A DNA stretch of 64,000 nt from Pontiellaceae bacterium B1224. GTDB taxonomy: Bacteria; Verrucomicrobiota; Kiritimatiellia; Kiritimatiellales; Pontiellaceae. The notes beneath the pieces are model-generated. The model was not told where the DNA came from. It saw only the letters and a list, made by a program, of their open reading frames with translations, and did not search any database. The stretch spans positions 40,248-104,247 of the forward strand of contig JAROBA010000020.1 of NCBI GenBank assembly GCA_029432815.1, in the 5' to 3' direction. The position numbers and the translations under genes are program-made. This document shows, piece after piece, positions 25,278-33,254 of the stretch (its first letter is position 1; the number at the start of each line of letters is the position of its first letter).

Positions 25278-26378
25278 ATGACGTCACAACACACCGACAG
25301 AGAATTTGAATCCGAGTTGCAGACCATCCGGAAGTCCGTGCGCGAAATGGTGGATTCCATCCACACCATGGGGGAGCAGGCCTTGCAGGGGCTTTTTGAG
25401 AGCGATCTGGGAAAGGCCTATGCCGTGATTCATGCGGATGACGAGGTTGACCGGCTCGAAATGGAGGTGGATCGGCTCTGCATCAGTGCCATCGCGCTTC
25501 GCCAACCGTTGGGAACGGATCTGCGATTCATCGTATCCACTCAGAAAATCGTTTCCGATCTGGAGCGGATTGCGGATCACCTCGTTACGATTGCAGAGAA
25601 AACCATTGAGCTGCTGCAGGATGCCGAAGCACCGCTCGATCCCGAGATTTCAGCCATGTTCAACAAGGCAATGCTGCTCGTCGGGAATGCCACCGAGGCC
25701 TTTCTTGCTGCCGATTCGGAAGCGGCCGCCGCATTGATGTTGGAAGACCGGAGCGTGGATGCCTATCACGCCCTCCTGTTTCGAAGCATGATGGAAAGCC
25801 TGAGAACCGAAGAAATGAGCTATGCCCGGATCTCCCGGCTCATGACGATTATCAACTGCGTGGAACGCATTGGGGATCATGCAAAAAACATCTGCGAAAA
25901 CGCGGCGTATTATGCAACGGGACAACCCGTCACGCACCGTAAAATCCGCGAAGGTGAACATCCGGGATGCATCGTATTTCTATGCGTTCAAAATTCGGCC
26001 CGCAGTCAGATGGCCGAAGGCCTTGCCAACAGCATCCTGCCCGGAAGAGTTCAGGTGTTCAGTGCCGGATCGTCGCCCGCCCCGGAAATTAACCCGTTCG
26101 CGATTCAAGCCATGCAGGAAGTCGATATCGATATTTCCAGCCAGTACACCAAACGGCTGACGGATATTCCGATTGGAAAAGCCGACCTCGTCATCACCCT
26201 TTGCTCGGAAGAGGTGTGCATTAATCTGCCCGGCGAAGTGCGGCGCGATGCATGGCATTTCAACGATCCGGCATCCCTAACGAATGAAGCCGAAAAGCTC
26301 GCCGCATTCCGCGATGTGCGGGATGAGCTGAAGAAACGCATCGAACAATTGAACAAAGAAATCGAATCCCCAAAATAG
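25278..26378 (+). CDS. PhoU-ArsC fusion: phosphate-uptake regulator joined to an arsenate reductase domain
   Basis: 366 residues. Residues 1 to about 215 form PhoU: two three-helix bundles with the metal-site patterns SDLERIADHLVTI and NCVERIGDHAKNI. Residues about 228-366 form an ArsC of the low-molecular-weight phosphatase fold, with P-loop CVQNSARS (Cys236 to Arg242), a downstream redox pair CSEEVC, and the catalytic-Asp region WHFNDPA. PhoU restrains Pst and the Pho signal; fused to a reductase it could act on arsenate just after import. The frame is continuous over the junction. The second ArsC of this operon, after the ArsR-ArsC fusion. Confidence 0.92.
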   Translation: MTSQHTDREFESELQTIRKSVREMVDSIHTMGEQALQGLFESDLGKAYAVIHADDEVDRLEMEVDRLCISAIALRQPLGTDLRFIVSTQKIVSDLERIADHLVTIAEKTIELLQDAEAPLDPEISAMFNKAMLLVGNATEAFLAADSEAAAALMLEDRSVDAYHALLFRSMMESLRTEEMSYARISRLMTIINCVERIGDHAKNICENAAYYATGQPVTHRKIREGEHPGCIVFLCVQNSARSQMAEGLANSILPGRVQVFSAGSSPAPEINPFAIQAMQEVDIDISSQYTKRLTDIPIGKADLVITLCSEEVCINLPGEVRRDAWHFNDPASLTNEAEKLAAFRDVRDELKKRIEQLNKEIESPK

Positions 26379-26385
26379 ATGATCC

Positions 26386-26455
26386 GGCGATGCCCTTTTC
26401 CAATCATTGGAAACCAGGGCCATTGCCTGATTCTGGCGATGGGTAAAGGGGCGGT
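26386..26455 (+). pseudogene. Remnant of an arsA gene (central linker and start of second ATPase half)
   Basis: About 70 bases that line up with arsA around 15930-16000: both read CTTTTCCAATCATTGGAAA, then CAGGGGCATGGCGTGATTATG-like and GCGATGGGTAAAGG-like segments. A one-base length difference destroys the frame, and the similarity stops after the Walker A start. It begins just after the phoU-arsC stop codon. A second fragment matching the arsA C-terminus lies at about 31,970. Confidence 0.7.
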
Positions 26456-26477
26456 CATGCCGTACTGCTCTCCATAG

Positions 26478-26653
26478 GGTAGGGCTAGCTCTCCCGAGCG
26501 GGCCGCGCGTGCACAAAGCCGCCGGGCTTGGCGCGGCGGGGTGGATTCTGCGGGCGGACGGCTGGGACAGCCGTCCCTACCGTTTGCTGGAGGGATGCCA
26601 TCCCCGGCGTCCGCCGCATGACCAGAACAGACATTGGGGACAATGTTCCTCCA
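26478..26653 (+). repeat. Tandem GTAG and GGAG paired REP-like elements, complete copy
   Basis: GGTAGGGCTAGCTCTCCCGAG from 26478; partner GGACGGCT-GGGAC-AGCCGTCC with CTACC at 26556-26581 (perfect 8-bp stem); then CTGGAGGGATGCC-ATCCCC-GGCGTCC at 26587-26612 and ACATTG-GGGA-CAATGT with CCTCCA at 26631-26653. The order and spacing match the 19.8-20.1 kb block. Confidence 0.8.
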
Positions 26654-26678
26654 AGGCGCTTGAAATCGGTTACGCAGG

Positions 26679-26697
26679 GGTATAATGACTTTATACC
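26679..26697. other. Perfect inverted repeat GGTATAA-TGACT-TTATACC
   Basis: Seven-base arms with a five-base centre in the gap upstream of the Mn/Zn transporter operon. It could be an operator, but no promoter elements fit and no gene starts within 300 bases downstream. Confidence 0.4.
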
Positions 26698-26751
26698 ACT
26701 TTTTAAAACATATCAGTATGTATTCACGTCCTGTCTCGACCGCTCAACAGG

Positions 26752-26809
26752 GCAGGCGGGCCGCCTGCGGTACGGGGTCCGTAAAATGTATCGCAGGCGG
26801 CCCGCCTGC
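26752..26809. repeat. Large GC-rich inverted repeat, GCAGGCGGGCCGCCTGC family
   Basis: Two 22-base arms (26752-26773 and 26788-26809) are inverted copies with one mismatch, each itself nearly palindromic (GCAGGCGGGCCGCCTGC), around a 14-base centre. The heads GTAC/GTAT resemble the GTAG heads of the other repeat sets. It could fold into one long hairpin or two short ones. No coding frame covers it. Confidence 0.7.
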
Positions 26810-26980
26810 TCTTTGCAGAGCGATCTGAATCGCTGTGCCGTTTATGCTGGAAGGTTTTCGTAAGTGGTATTACTTCTGTTGGCACCATTATGTCCCACTG
26901 CGTTTTGCCTTCATCGCTTGGGCGAAAATGAGCTCAGGCTTGATATTTTCGACGACTCGGTATTTAGTGCTAAAAATTAA

Positions 26981-27000
26981 AACTTTGATATATCAAAGTT
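26981..27000. promoter_or_regulatory. Perfect palindromic operator of the Mn/Zn ABC operon
   Basis: AACTTTGATATATCAAAGTT, extended by one matching base on each side, lies 36 bases before the start of the metal-binding protein gene. It has the size and AT-rich symmetry of DtxR/MntR-family sites, and a gene for such a regulator ends this operon. A partial half-site TTTTGATAACTATAAG follows immediately. Confidence 0.7.
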
Positions 27001-27036
27001 TAGGTTTTGATAACTATAAGTTAGGAGATTGGAATA

Positions 27037-27999
27037 ATGCTGAAGTGTTGGAAACGTATTGTTGTGTTTAGTATGGCGCTGAGCGCGCTGGTTTTGCAGG
27101 CGGCCGAGCAGAAAAGCTATAAGGCGGTGGCGACGGTTGGAATGATTGCGGACATTGTTCGGGAGGTTGCGGGCGAGCATGCGGAGGTTGAGGGGATCAT
27201 CGGCGAAGGCGTGGACCCTCACCTTTACAAACCAACGCGTAAGGATGTGGTTACGTTGAGTCAGGCGGATATCATTTTTTATAACGGCTTAATGCTCGAA
27301 GGAAAGATGGGGTATGTGCTGGTGCGCGTGGGCCGGAAGAACAAACCGGTTTATGCGGTGACCGAAGAAATTCTTGATCAAGGGGGGTATGTGATGACCG
27401 ATGAGGCCGAGCATTATGATCCGCATGTGTGGATGGATGTGCAGGGCTGGATACGTGCTGTTGATGTCGTGGTTCGCGGCCTTTCAGAATTTGATCCGGA
27501 ACATGCAGCGTATTACAGCGCGAACGGTGCGGCGTATCAGAAGGAACTTGAAGAACTTGATGCGTATGCACAGGCGGTGATTGCTTCGATTCCGGAAAAC
27601 CAGCGTGTTCTGGTGACGGCGCACGATGCCTTTAATTATCTGGGCCGCGCGTACGGGCTGAACGTTCAGGGTATTCAGGGATTGAGTACTGAGTCGGAAG
27701 CCGGTGTGCAGGATATTGAAACGCTGATCAATTTTCTTTCCGAACGCAATATACCAGCTGTTTTTGTGGAAACCTCGGTGGCGGATAAGAATGTGCGAGC
27801 GTTGGTTGAGGGGGCGAAAGCGAAGGGCCATACGGTGAAGATCGGCGGAGAACTCTATTCCGATGCCATGGGGGTGCCGGGTACCTATGAAGGGACCTAT
27901 ATCGGCATGATTGATCACAATGTAACTACGATTGCGCGGGCACTGGGTGGTACTGCTCCGGCGGGCGGCATGCAGGATAAACTGAACCATGCGCATTGA
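27037..27999 (+). CDS. Manganese/zinc ABC transporter substrate-binding lipoprotein-like protein (cluster A-I)
   Basis: 320 residues. Signal peptide about 1-22 (MALSALVLQAAEQ), then the cluster 9 (A-I) metal-binding fold. The ligands match manganese/iron-type members: His in VDPHLYKP, His in YDPHVWMD, Glu in FVETSVADKN and Asp in ELYSDAMG. No His-rich loop as in zinc-specific ZnuA is seen, so Mn(II) is the likely substrate. AGGAG lies upstream of the start. Despite the family heading, no lipobox Cys is evident. First gene of the operon ending in a DtxR-type regulator. Confidence 0.9.
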   Translation: MLKCWKRIVVFSMALSALVLQAAEQKSYKAVATVGMIADIVREVAGEHAEVEGIIGEGVDPHLYKPTRKDVVTLSQADIIFYNGLMLEGKMGYVLVRVGRKNKPVYAVTEEILDQGGYVMTDEAEHYDPHVWMDVQGWIRAVDVVVRGLSEFDPEHAAYYSANGAAYQKELEELDAYAQAVIASIPENQRVLVTAHDAFNYLGRAYGLNVQGIQGLSTESEAGVQDIETLINFLSERNIPAVFVETSVADKNVRALVEGAKAKGHTVKIGGELYSDAMGVPGTYEGTYIGMIDHNVTTIARALGGTAPAGGMQDKLNHAH

Positions 28000-28822
28000 A
28001 TCCGGCCGGCCGGCGACCGTTTCTTCAGGACGAAAAATTCCGACGCACCCGCCAACGGTGCCTCTTGCAATTGATGATTTAACGGTGGCCTATCATAGTA
28101 AACCGGTCTTATGGGATGTTGACCTTGATATTCCCGAAGGCAAGCTGGTGGCCATTGTCGGACCCAACGGAGCGGGTAAAAGTACGCTGATCAAGGCGTG
28201 TCTTGATCTGGTCCCCAAAGCTTCGGGCCGGGTGATGGTGTATGGCAAACCCTATGCCCGGCAGCGCTCGCTCGTCGGCTATGTTCCGCAACGGGAGAGC
28301 GTGGACTGGGACTATCCCATCAGTGCGCTGGATGTGGTTGCTATGGGGCTGTACGGCCGGATCGGTCTTTTTCATCCGGTGCGGCGCAGCCATAAGGACG
28401 CGGCCATGCAGGCGCTTGAGCATGTTGGAATTGCCCATTTGGCAAAGCGGCAGATCAGCCAGCTTTCCGGCGGCCAGCAGCAGCGGGTGTTTCTGGCCCG
28501 GGCGCTTGCGCAGGATGCGCAGCTCTATTTTATGGATGAACCTTTTGCCGCAGTGGATGCCGCAACCGAGGCGGCGATTGTTTCCCTGTTGCATGAATTG
28601 AAAGAGCAGGGCAAAACCTGCCTGGTGGTGCACCATGATCTGGCCACGGTTTCGCAATATTTCGACTGGGTTGTGCTGCTCAATATGCGGGTTGTGGCCG
28701 CCGGACCGACCGAAGAGGTGTTTACCCGGGAGCGCCTGAAGGAAACGTATGGCGGAAGGCTGGCCCTGCTCGACGAGGCGGGTAACGCGTTGCACGGAAT
28801 CAGCGCCATTAAACAGTCATGA
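27989..28822 (+). CDS. Manganese/zinc ABC transporter ATPase
   Basis: 277 residues: Walker A GPNGAGKST, signature [14 protein letters not shown], Walker B LYFMDEPFAAVD, H-loop LVVHHDLATV. The motif GYVPQRESVDWDYPIS is typical of Mn/Fe/Zn cluster A-I ATPases (MntB/SitB). The start overlaps the end of the binding-protein gene by 11 bases, and the stop overlaps the following permease by four. Confidence 0.93.
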   Translation: MRIESGRPATVSSGRKIPTHPPTVPLAIDDLTVAYHSKPVLWDVDLDIPEGKLVAIVGPNGAGKSTLIKACLDLVPKASGRVMVYGKPYARQRSLVGYVPQRESVDWDYPISALDVVAMGLYGRIGLFHPVRRSHKDAAMQALEHVGIAHLAKRQISQLSGGQQQRVFLARALAQDAQLYFMDEPFAAVDAATEAAIVSLLHELKEQGKTCLVVHHDLATVSQYFDWVVLLNMRVVAAGPTEEVFTRERLKETYGGRLALLDEAGNALHGISAIKQS

Positions 28823-30330
28823 ATGCGTTCCGATACCGATGTGCGGCATTGATGATCTTCTTCATCCTGATGTGGATAGGCGTGGCACAGTCGGCGCCGT
28901 TGCATGTTAACGACATCGTTGAAACCAGAGATTATCAGCGGCAGTCGCTGAGCAATTCCGGCGCGGACTGGCCCTCGGTTGAGGAACTTGCCGCAGTCAT
29001 TTTTCTGAAAAATTATAATACCCGGCTGGTTGTGCTGAGCACAATGCTACTGGGCATCGCGTCCGGGTTGGTCGGATCTTTTTTACTGCTCCGAAAACGG
29101 TCGCTGATGGGCGATGCCTTGTCACACGCCTGTCTGCCGGGAATCGGAATTCTTTTTATTGTCATGGTCTCGTTCGGCGGAAGCGGCAAAGCGCTACCCG
29201 GCCTTTTGGCGGGGGCGAGCATCACGGGTTTAATCGGAGTGGGCTGCGTGCTGCTGATTCGGAATACATCGCGCATCAAGGACGATGCGGCGATGGGCAT
29301 TGTGCTTTCTGTATTTTTCGGATTGGGTGTGGCGGTTTTGGGGATGGTGCAGACCATGCCCGCCGCGAGTGCTGCTGGCCTGGAGTCCTTCATTTACGGG
29401 AAGGCGGCATCGATGGTGATGCAGGATGCTGTTCTGATTGGGTTGGTGGTGCTGGTTTGTGTCGTGATCTGTATCTTGATGTTTAAAGAACTGACCCTCC
29501 TGTGTTTTGATGAAGCGTTTACCCGTGCACTGGGTTGGCCCCTGCATACGCTTGATCTGATTTTGCTGTCGCTGGTCAGTGCCGTAACCGTGATCGGGCT
29601 GCAGTCGGTCGGTCTCATTCTGATCATCGCCTTTCTGATTACACCGGTCGCGGCGGCCCGCTTCTGGACCGATGATCTGCGAAAGATGCTTTTACTGGCC
29701 GGATTGCTGCGGGGGCTGAGCGGTTGGATGGGATCATCGATCAGTGCATTGACGCCGCGTCTGCCAGCCGGAGCGGTCATTGTTTTGGTGGCGACGTTGC
29801 TCTTTCTGGTGAGCATGTTTTTCGGAACGGCGCGCGGGGTGTTGATGCGTCAGCGAGCGCAGTGGCGTCTTCAGCGGAAAGTCGGGCAGCAGAACCTGTT
29901 GCGGGCGGTGTATGAATTGCAGGAGGAGTCGGCCCGGCAGGAAGAGCTGTCGGAGATTATCAATCGAAAGATTGAGCTGAAAGCGGTCTTGGCAAAACGT
30001 TCCTGGTCGGTGCGTCAATTGCGCCGGTTGGTCGGGCGTGCAGAACACGGAGGGGCGCTTGCGCGATTGGACGGGAAGCATATCCAGTTATCGGAGTCGG
30101 GTTTTGGAGCTGCCGCGCGCGCCACGCGGAACCACCGCCTTTGGGAAACGTATTTGATTACTCATGCGGATGTCGCTCCCCAGCATGTGGACCGCGATGC
30201 TGATCTGGTTGAGCATGTGCTGGGTTCTGAGTTGGTGGAAAAGTTGGAAGAATGCCTGAAAGAAAGCGGGCAGGATGTGGACTATATTGCGAATCCGCAT
30301 GCCCATCACCCAGGGGAGTCCGTCGCATGA
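28819..30330 (+). CDS. Mn/Zn ABC permease with a C-terminal DtxR-like domain
   Basis: 503 residues against about 280-300 for ordinary family members. A signal-like helix and a short periplasmic stretch (1-60) precede a normal ABC-3 permease (about 65-345; LLLRKRSLMGDALSHACLPG, LQSVGLILIIAFLITPVAAA). The remaining 150 residues are cytoplasmic: a helical RQRAQWRLQRKVGQQNLL stretch, a winged-helix-like part (RLDGKHIQLSESGFGAA), then ATRNHRLWETYLITHADVAP and DADLVEHVLGSELVEKLEE, which match the metal-binding/dimerisation domain of DtxR/MntR. Such permease-regulator fusions are known. It may sense metal or be an inactive relic of the domain. Confidence 0.88.
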   Translation: MNAFRYRCAALMIFFILMWIGVAQSAPLHVNDIVETRDYQRQSLSNSGADWPSVEELAAVIFLKNYNTRLVVLSTMLLGIASGLVGSFLLLRKRSLMGDALSHACLPGIGILFIVMVSFGGSGKALPGLLAGASITGLIGVGCVLLIRNTSRIKDDAAMGIVLSVFFGLGVAVLGMVQTMPAASAAGLESFIYGKAASMVMQDAVLIGLVVLVCVVICILMFKELTLLCFDEAFTRALGWPLHTLDLILLSLVSAVTVIGLQSVGLILIIAFLITPVAAARFWTDDLRKMLLLAGLLRGLSGWMGSSISALTPRLPAGAVIVLVATLLFLVSMFFGTARGVLMRQRAQWRLQRKVGQQNLLRAVYELQEESARQEELSEIINRKIELKAVLAKRSWSVRQLRRLVGRAEHGGALARLDGKHIQLSESGFGAAARATRNHRLWETYLITHADVAPQHVDRDADLVEHVLGSELVEKLEECLKESGQDVDYIANPHAHHPGESVA

Positions 30331-31253
30331 TCTGGCTTCCCTTCGATACATGGATCGTGATCATCGGAGCGCTCTGTGCGGTTGCCTGCGCGCTTCCCGG
30401 TTGTTTTCTGGTCTTAAGAAAAATGAGCATGATGGGCGATGCCATCAGCCATGCGGTGCTGCCGGGACTGGCCATCGGTTTCCTGCTGACCGGCAGCAGG
30501 TCCAGCCTGCCGATGTTTATCGGAGCGGCCGTCGTTGGTGTGCTGACGGCCATATTCACGCAATGGATCAGCCGGTTTGGAAGAGTTGATCGCGGAGCGG
30601 CCATGGGTATTGTTTTCACCTCGCTGTTTGCACTGGGCCTGTTGTTGATTGTTCAGGCATCTGATCAGGTTGATCTGGATCCCGGCTGCGTGCTATATGG
30701 AGCGGTGGAGCTTACCCCTCTCGATGTGATTCACACCTTCCACTTCGTGGGAAGCGAGATTGAGGTGCCGCGCGCGGCCGTCAGTTTAGGAGTGGTGGTT
30801 CTTCTTAACAGCTTGTTGATTCTTCTGCTTTTCAAAGAGTTCAATCTGAGCTCATTTGATCCTTCGCTCGCAACCACCGTGGGTATTAATGCGACGGTGA
30901 TGCATTATCTTCTGATGGCCATGGTTGCAATCACGACCGTCGCCTCGTTCGAAGCGGTCGGCAGTATTATTGTGATTGCCATGCTTGTGGTTCCGGCATC
31001 TGCTGCGTATCTTCTCACGGATCGGCTCAGCGTGATGCTGGGGCTTAGCGCGGTGATTGGGATTCTTTCCGCAGGCCTTGGGCATCTCGGAGCAATTACG
31101 GTGCCGCTCTGGTTCGGATTCGAAAGCACCACCACATCCGGAATGATGGCTTGCGCGGCTGGGTTCCTGTTTGCTTTGATTTGGGTTTTCAGTCCACGTT
31201 ATGGATTGTTGGCCCGAAAATTCCGCCGGAAAGGGAAGGTAGAAAATGAATAG
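30327..31253 (+). CDS. Second Mn/Zn ABC permease subunit
   Basis: 308 residues from the ATG at 30327, which overlaps the previous stop (ATGA); a longer frame from 30252 is not needed. Eight or nine helices with family motifs VLRKMSMMGDAISHAVLPGLA and FEAVGSIIVIAMLVVPASAAYLL. It pairs with the preceding permease as the membrane heterodimer of the transporter. Its stop overlaps the start of the regulator gene. Confidence 0.92.
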   Translation: MIWLPFDTWIVIIGALCAVACALPGCFLVLRKMSMMGDAISHAVLPGLAIGFLLTGSRSSLPMFIGAAVVGVLTAIFTQWISRFGRVDRGAAMGIVFTSLFALGLLLIVQASDQVDLDPGCVLYGAVELTPLDVIHTFHFVGSEIEVPRAAVSLGVVVLLNSLLILLLFKEFNLSSFDPSLATTVGINATVMHYLLMAMVAITTVASFEAVGSIIVIAMLVVPASAAYLLTDRLSVMLGLSAVIGILSAGLGHLGAITVPLWFGFESTTTSGMMACAAGFLFALIWVFSPRYGLLARKFRRKGKVENE

Positions 31254-31911
31254 TCGAACGACGGAAAATTATCTCAAGGCGGTGTATCGGCATAGTCGTG
31301 CCAATTCATCGGGTAATGTAAGTTTGGGTATCATTGCCGGCGATTTGGGGGTCACACCGGGTACGGTGACGCAGATGATGAAACATTTGTCCGGCCGGGA
31401 TTTGGTGGTTTACGAGTCTCGTCGCGGAGCGGCGCTGACCGACTCGGGGGAGAGAGCTGCTCTTGATATTATTCGTCGGCATCGGCTTATCGAACTTTTT
31501 CTGGTTGAAGTTATGGGGCTCGATTGGGCCGATGTGCACGATGAAGCGGAGGAACTGGAGCACGTGGTATCCGACCGACTCATCGCCCGCATGGATGAAA
31601 TGCTGGGGCATCCTGCCCGCGATCCGCATGGGGCACCGATTCCCAGCGCGAGCGGGGTTTTGAAGAGCGGGCAGACGCGGCGACTTGCTGAATGTGAAAC
31701 CGGGACCTATCGCCTTATACAGGTCACCAAGGAAACCTCCGGTTTTCTTGAATGGCTTTCGGAATATAAGTTTTTTCCGGGATCAATATTTGATCTGCAT
31801 CATATCGACTCGATGGGCGGCACCCTTTCTCTGGGGCTTTCGGGTCAGAATAAAAAGATTGTGATGAGTATCGAAGCGGCCGGAAGCCTGTTGGTTGAAG
31901 AGGCTGGCTGA
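31246..31911 (+). CDS. DtxR/MntR-family metal-dependent repressor
   Basis: 221 residues: an N-terminal winged helix (GDLGVTPGTVTQMMKHLSGRDLVVYE), a dimerisation/metal domain (RRHRLIELFLVEVMGLDWADVHDEAEELEHVVSD, with the Cys/Glu/His-type ligand region HDEAEELEH) and a C-terminal FeoA/SH3-like domain. It starts inside the end of the permease gene. Probably represses its own operon through the palindrome at 26,981 when Mn(II) or Fe(II) is ample. Confidence 0.9.
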   Translation: MNSRTTENYLKAVYRHSRANSSGNVSLGIIAGDLGVTPGTVTQMMKHLSGRDLVVYESRRGAALTDSGERAALDIIRRHRLIELFLVEVMGLDWADVHDEAEELEHVVSDRLIARMDEMLGHPARDPHGAPIPSASGVLKSGQTRRLAECETGTYRLIQVTKETSGFLEWLSEYKFFPGSIFDLHHIDSMGGTLSLGLSGQNKKIVMSIEAAGSLLVEEAG

Positions 31912-31969
31912 TCCCGTTTCCTGTTTGTTCCGTGCGGTTAGCTATTCCTGAAAAGCAGTCAGGGAAAGG

Positions 31970-32035
31970 CCTACATGAAACAGACCGTCATTTCCCTCTG
32001 GATCGGTGAGACGCTGAACAGTCCGGTAAACCTGT
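31970..32035 (+). pseudogene. Remnant of an arsA gene (C-terminus)
   Basis: Translates as KQTVISLWIGETLNSPVN, against KQTVISPWIGEELNRPES at the arsA C-terminus (about 16660-16720). By eye about 40 of 52 bases agree. The preceding bases (GGAAAGGCCTAC) also resemble arsA. No intact gene surrounds it. Together with the fragment at 26,386 it brackets the Mn/Zn operon in the same orientation and order as in an intact arsA. Confidence 0.65.
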
Positions 32036-32101
32036 GTTTATTGACGTTGAAAAACAGGTTGGAGCTGATGAGCTAATTAGTGATTATTGTTTGTCGACTG
32101 G

Positions 32102-32132
32102 GCCGATTTGTATCTGTACGAATCGGCTTTTT
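32102..32132 (+). terminator. Rho-independent terminator of the Mn/Zn operon
   Basis: Stem GCCGATTTGTA/TACGAATCGGC (11 pairs with one G-T), loop TCTG, followed by TTTTTC. It ends 19 bases before the next start codon, so it could also act as an attenuator for that gene. Confidence 0.75.
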
Positions 32133-32150
32133 CATTTTTCGAGGAGTCCT

Positions 32151-33167
32151 ATGAATTGGTTAAAGGTATGTGCTGTTGTCTTTGTTTGTTCCCTCTCAGC
32201 CTGGTCCGCCGAGCAGTGCGCGTCGTGTGGTACGGATTGCGGGTGCGGGGAAATCTGTGAGTGTAATCACGAGCCGCGCGCACCGATTGGCGTGATGGGC
32301 GACCACGTGCATCACCAGGGCGGCTGGATGGTTTCGTATCGTTACATGTTTATGAGCATGGAAGGGCTGCGTGATGGAACGTCCAGTGTATCGCTGGACC
32401 AGGTGCTCATGCCGACCGGCACGTATATGATGGCTCCGGTGAGTATGGATATGCAGATGCATATGTTCGGCGCGATGTATACGCCGATCAATAATCTGAC
32501 CGTCGGACTGATGCTGCCCTACAAGGTTAATAAAATGGAAATGCAGGCGATGAGCGGTGTACGTTCCGAAATGGATTCCAGTGGATTTGGTGATTTGAAG
32601 TTGAGTGGTAATTATCGCCTGTGGTCATCATCGGCCCAGCAGCTTCTGTTTAATTTGGCCCTGAGTTTCCCAACCGGATCAATTGATGAAGAAAACGCGG
32701 CAGGCCAGCATCTACCGTATCCGATGCAGCTCGGCTCCGGATCGTACGGTCTGATTCCGGGCATTACCTATTCCGGTCTTTCCAATGGTTGGGGATGGGG
32801 TGCACAGGCGAATGGTACGTTTTATCTGAATGAAAACGATAATGATTACACACTAGGAAATCGCTACGGTCTTCAGGCTTGGGGCCTGCGCGACCTGTGC
32901 AAATCGTCGGCCCTGTCGCTGCGCCTCAGCGGCAACCGCGTTGAGAATATTCATGGCGCCGACCCGACACTGAATCCCATGATGACACCCGTCGCCGATC
33001 CAAACCTGCGTGCAGGCACGCAGGTGGATCTGCTGGCGGGCATTGACTACCGTAAAAACTTCATGCGGTTGGCGCTCGAAGCGGGGCTTCCGGTTTATCA
33101 GGAGCTCGACGGCCCGCAGCTCGAAACCGATTGGAAGGTCATTGCCGGGCTTCAGCTGTCCTTCTAA
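32151..33167 (+). CDS. Met-rich outer-membrane beta-barrel protein (transporter-like)
   Basis: 338 residues from ATG 32151 (GAGGAG upstream). Signal peptide about 1-20, then a Cys-rich stretch (CASCGTDCGCGEICEC), a His-rich part (GDHVHHQGGW) and a Met-rich region (MDMQMHMFG; MEMQAMSGV). The rest alternates polar and hydrophobic residues as in a beta-barrel and ends in Phe (LQLSF), the usual outer-membrane C-terminus. Soft-metal ligands suggest a copper or related metal role, as for similar proteins in copper loci. The function is inferred from composition. Confidence 0.75.
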   Translation: MNWLKVCAVVFVCSLSAWSAEQCASCGTDCGCGEICECNHEPRAPIGVMGDHVHHQGGWMVSYRYMFMSMEGLRDGTSSVSLDQVLMPTGTYMMAPVSMDMQMHMFGAMYTPINNLTVGLMLPYKVNKMEMQAMSGVRSEMDSSGFGDLKLSGNYRLWSSSAQQLLFNLALSFPTGSIDEENAAGQHLPYPMQLGSGSYGLIPGITYSGLSNGWGWGAQANGTFYLNENDNDYTLGNRYGLQAWGLRDLCKSSALSLRLSGNRVENIHGADPTLNPMMTPVADPNLRAGTQVDLLAGIDYRKNFMRLALEAGLPVYQELDGPQLETDWKVIAGLQLSF

Positions 33168-33191
33168 AAAGAACGGATTTTTTGCAGATCT

Positions 33192-33217
33192 AAAACGGGT
33201 CGCTGGCCCGTTTTTTT
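33192..33217 (+). terminator. Rho-independent terminator after the outer-membrane protein gene
   Basis: AAAACGGG-TCGCTGG-CCCGTTTT followed by more T residues, 25 bases after the stop codon. Confidence 0.85.
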
Positions 33218-33254
33218 GTGTATAGATACATGAAGTTCCAAGGATTGGAAAACG

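Noticed and set aside
27037..27999. Zinc-specific ZnuA
   Set aside because: No His-rich loop, and the fourth ligand is Asp with Glu as third, as in Mn/Fe-type binding proteins.
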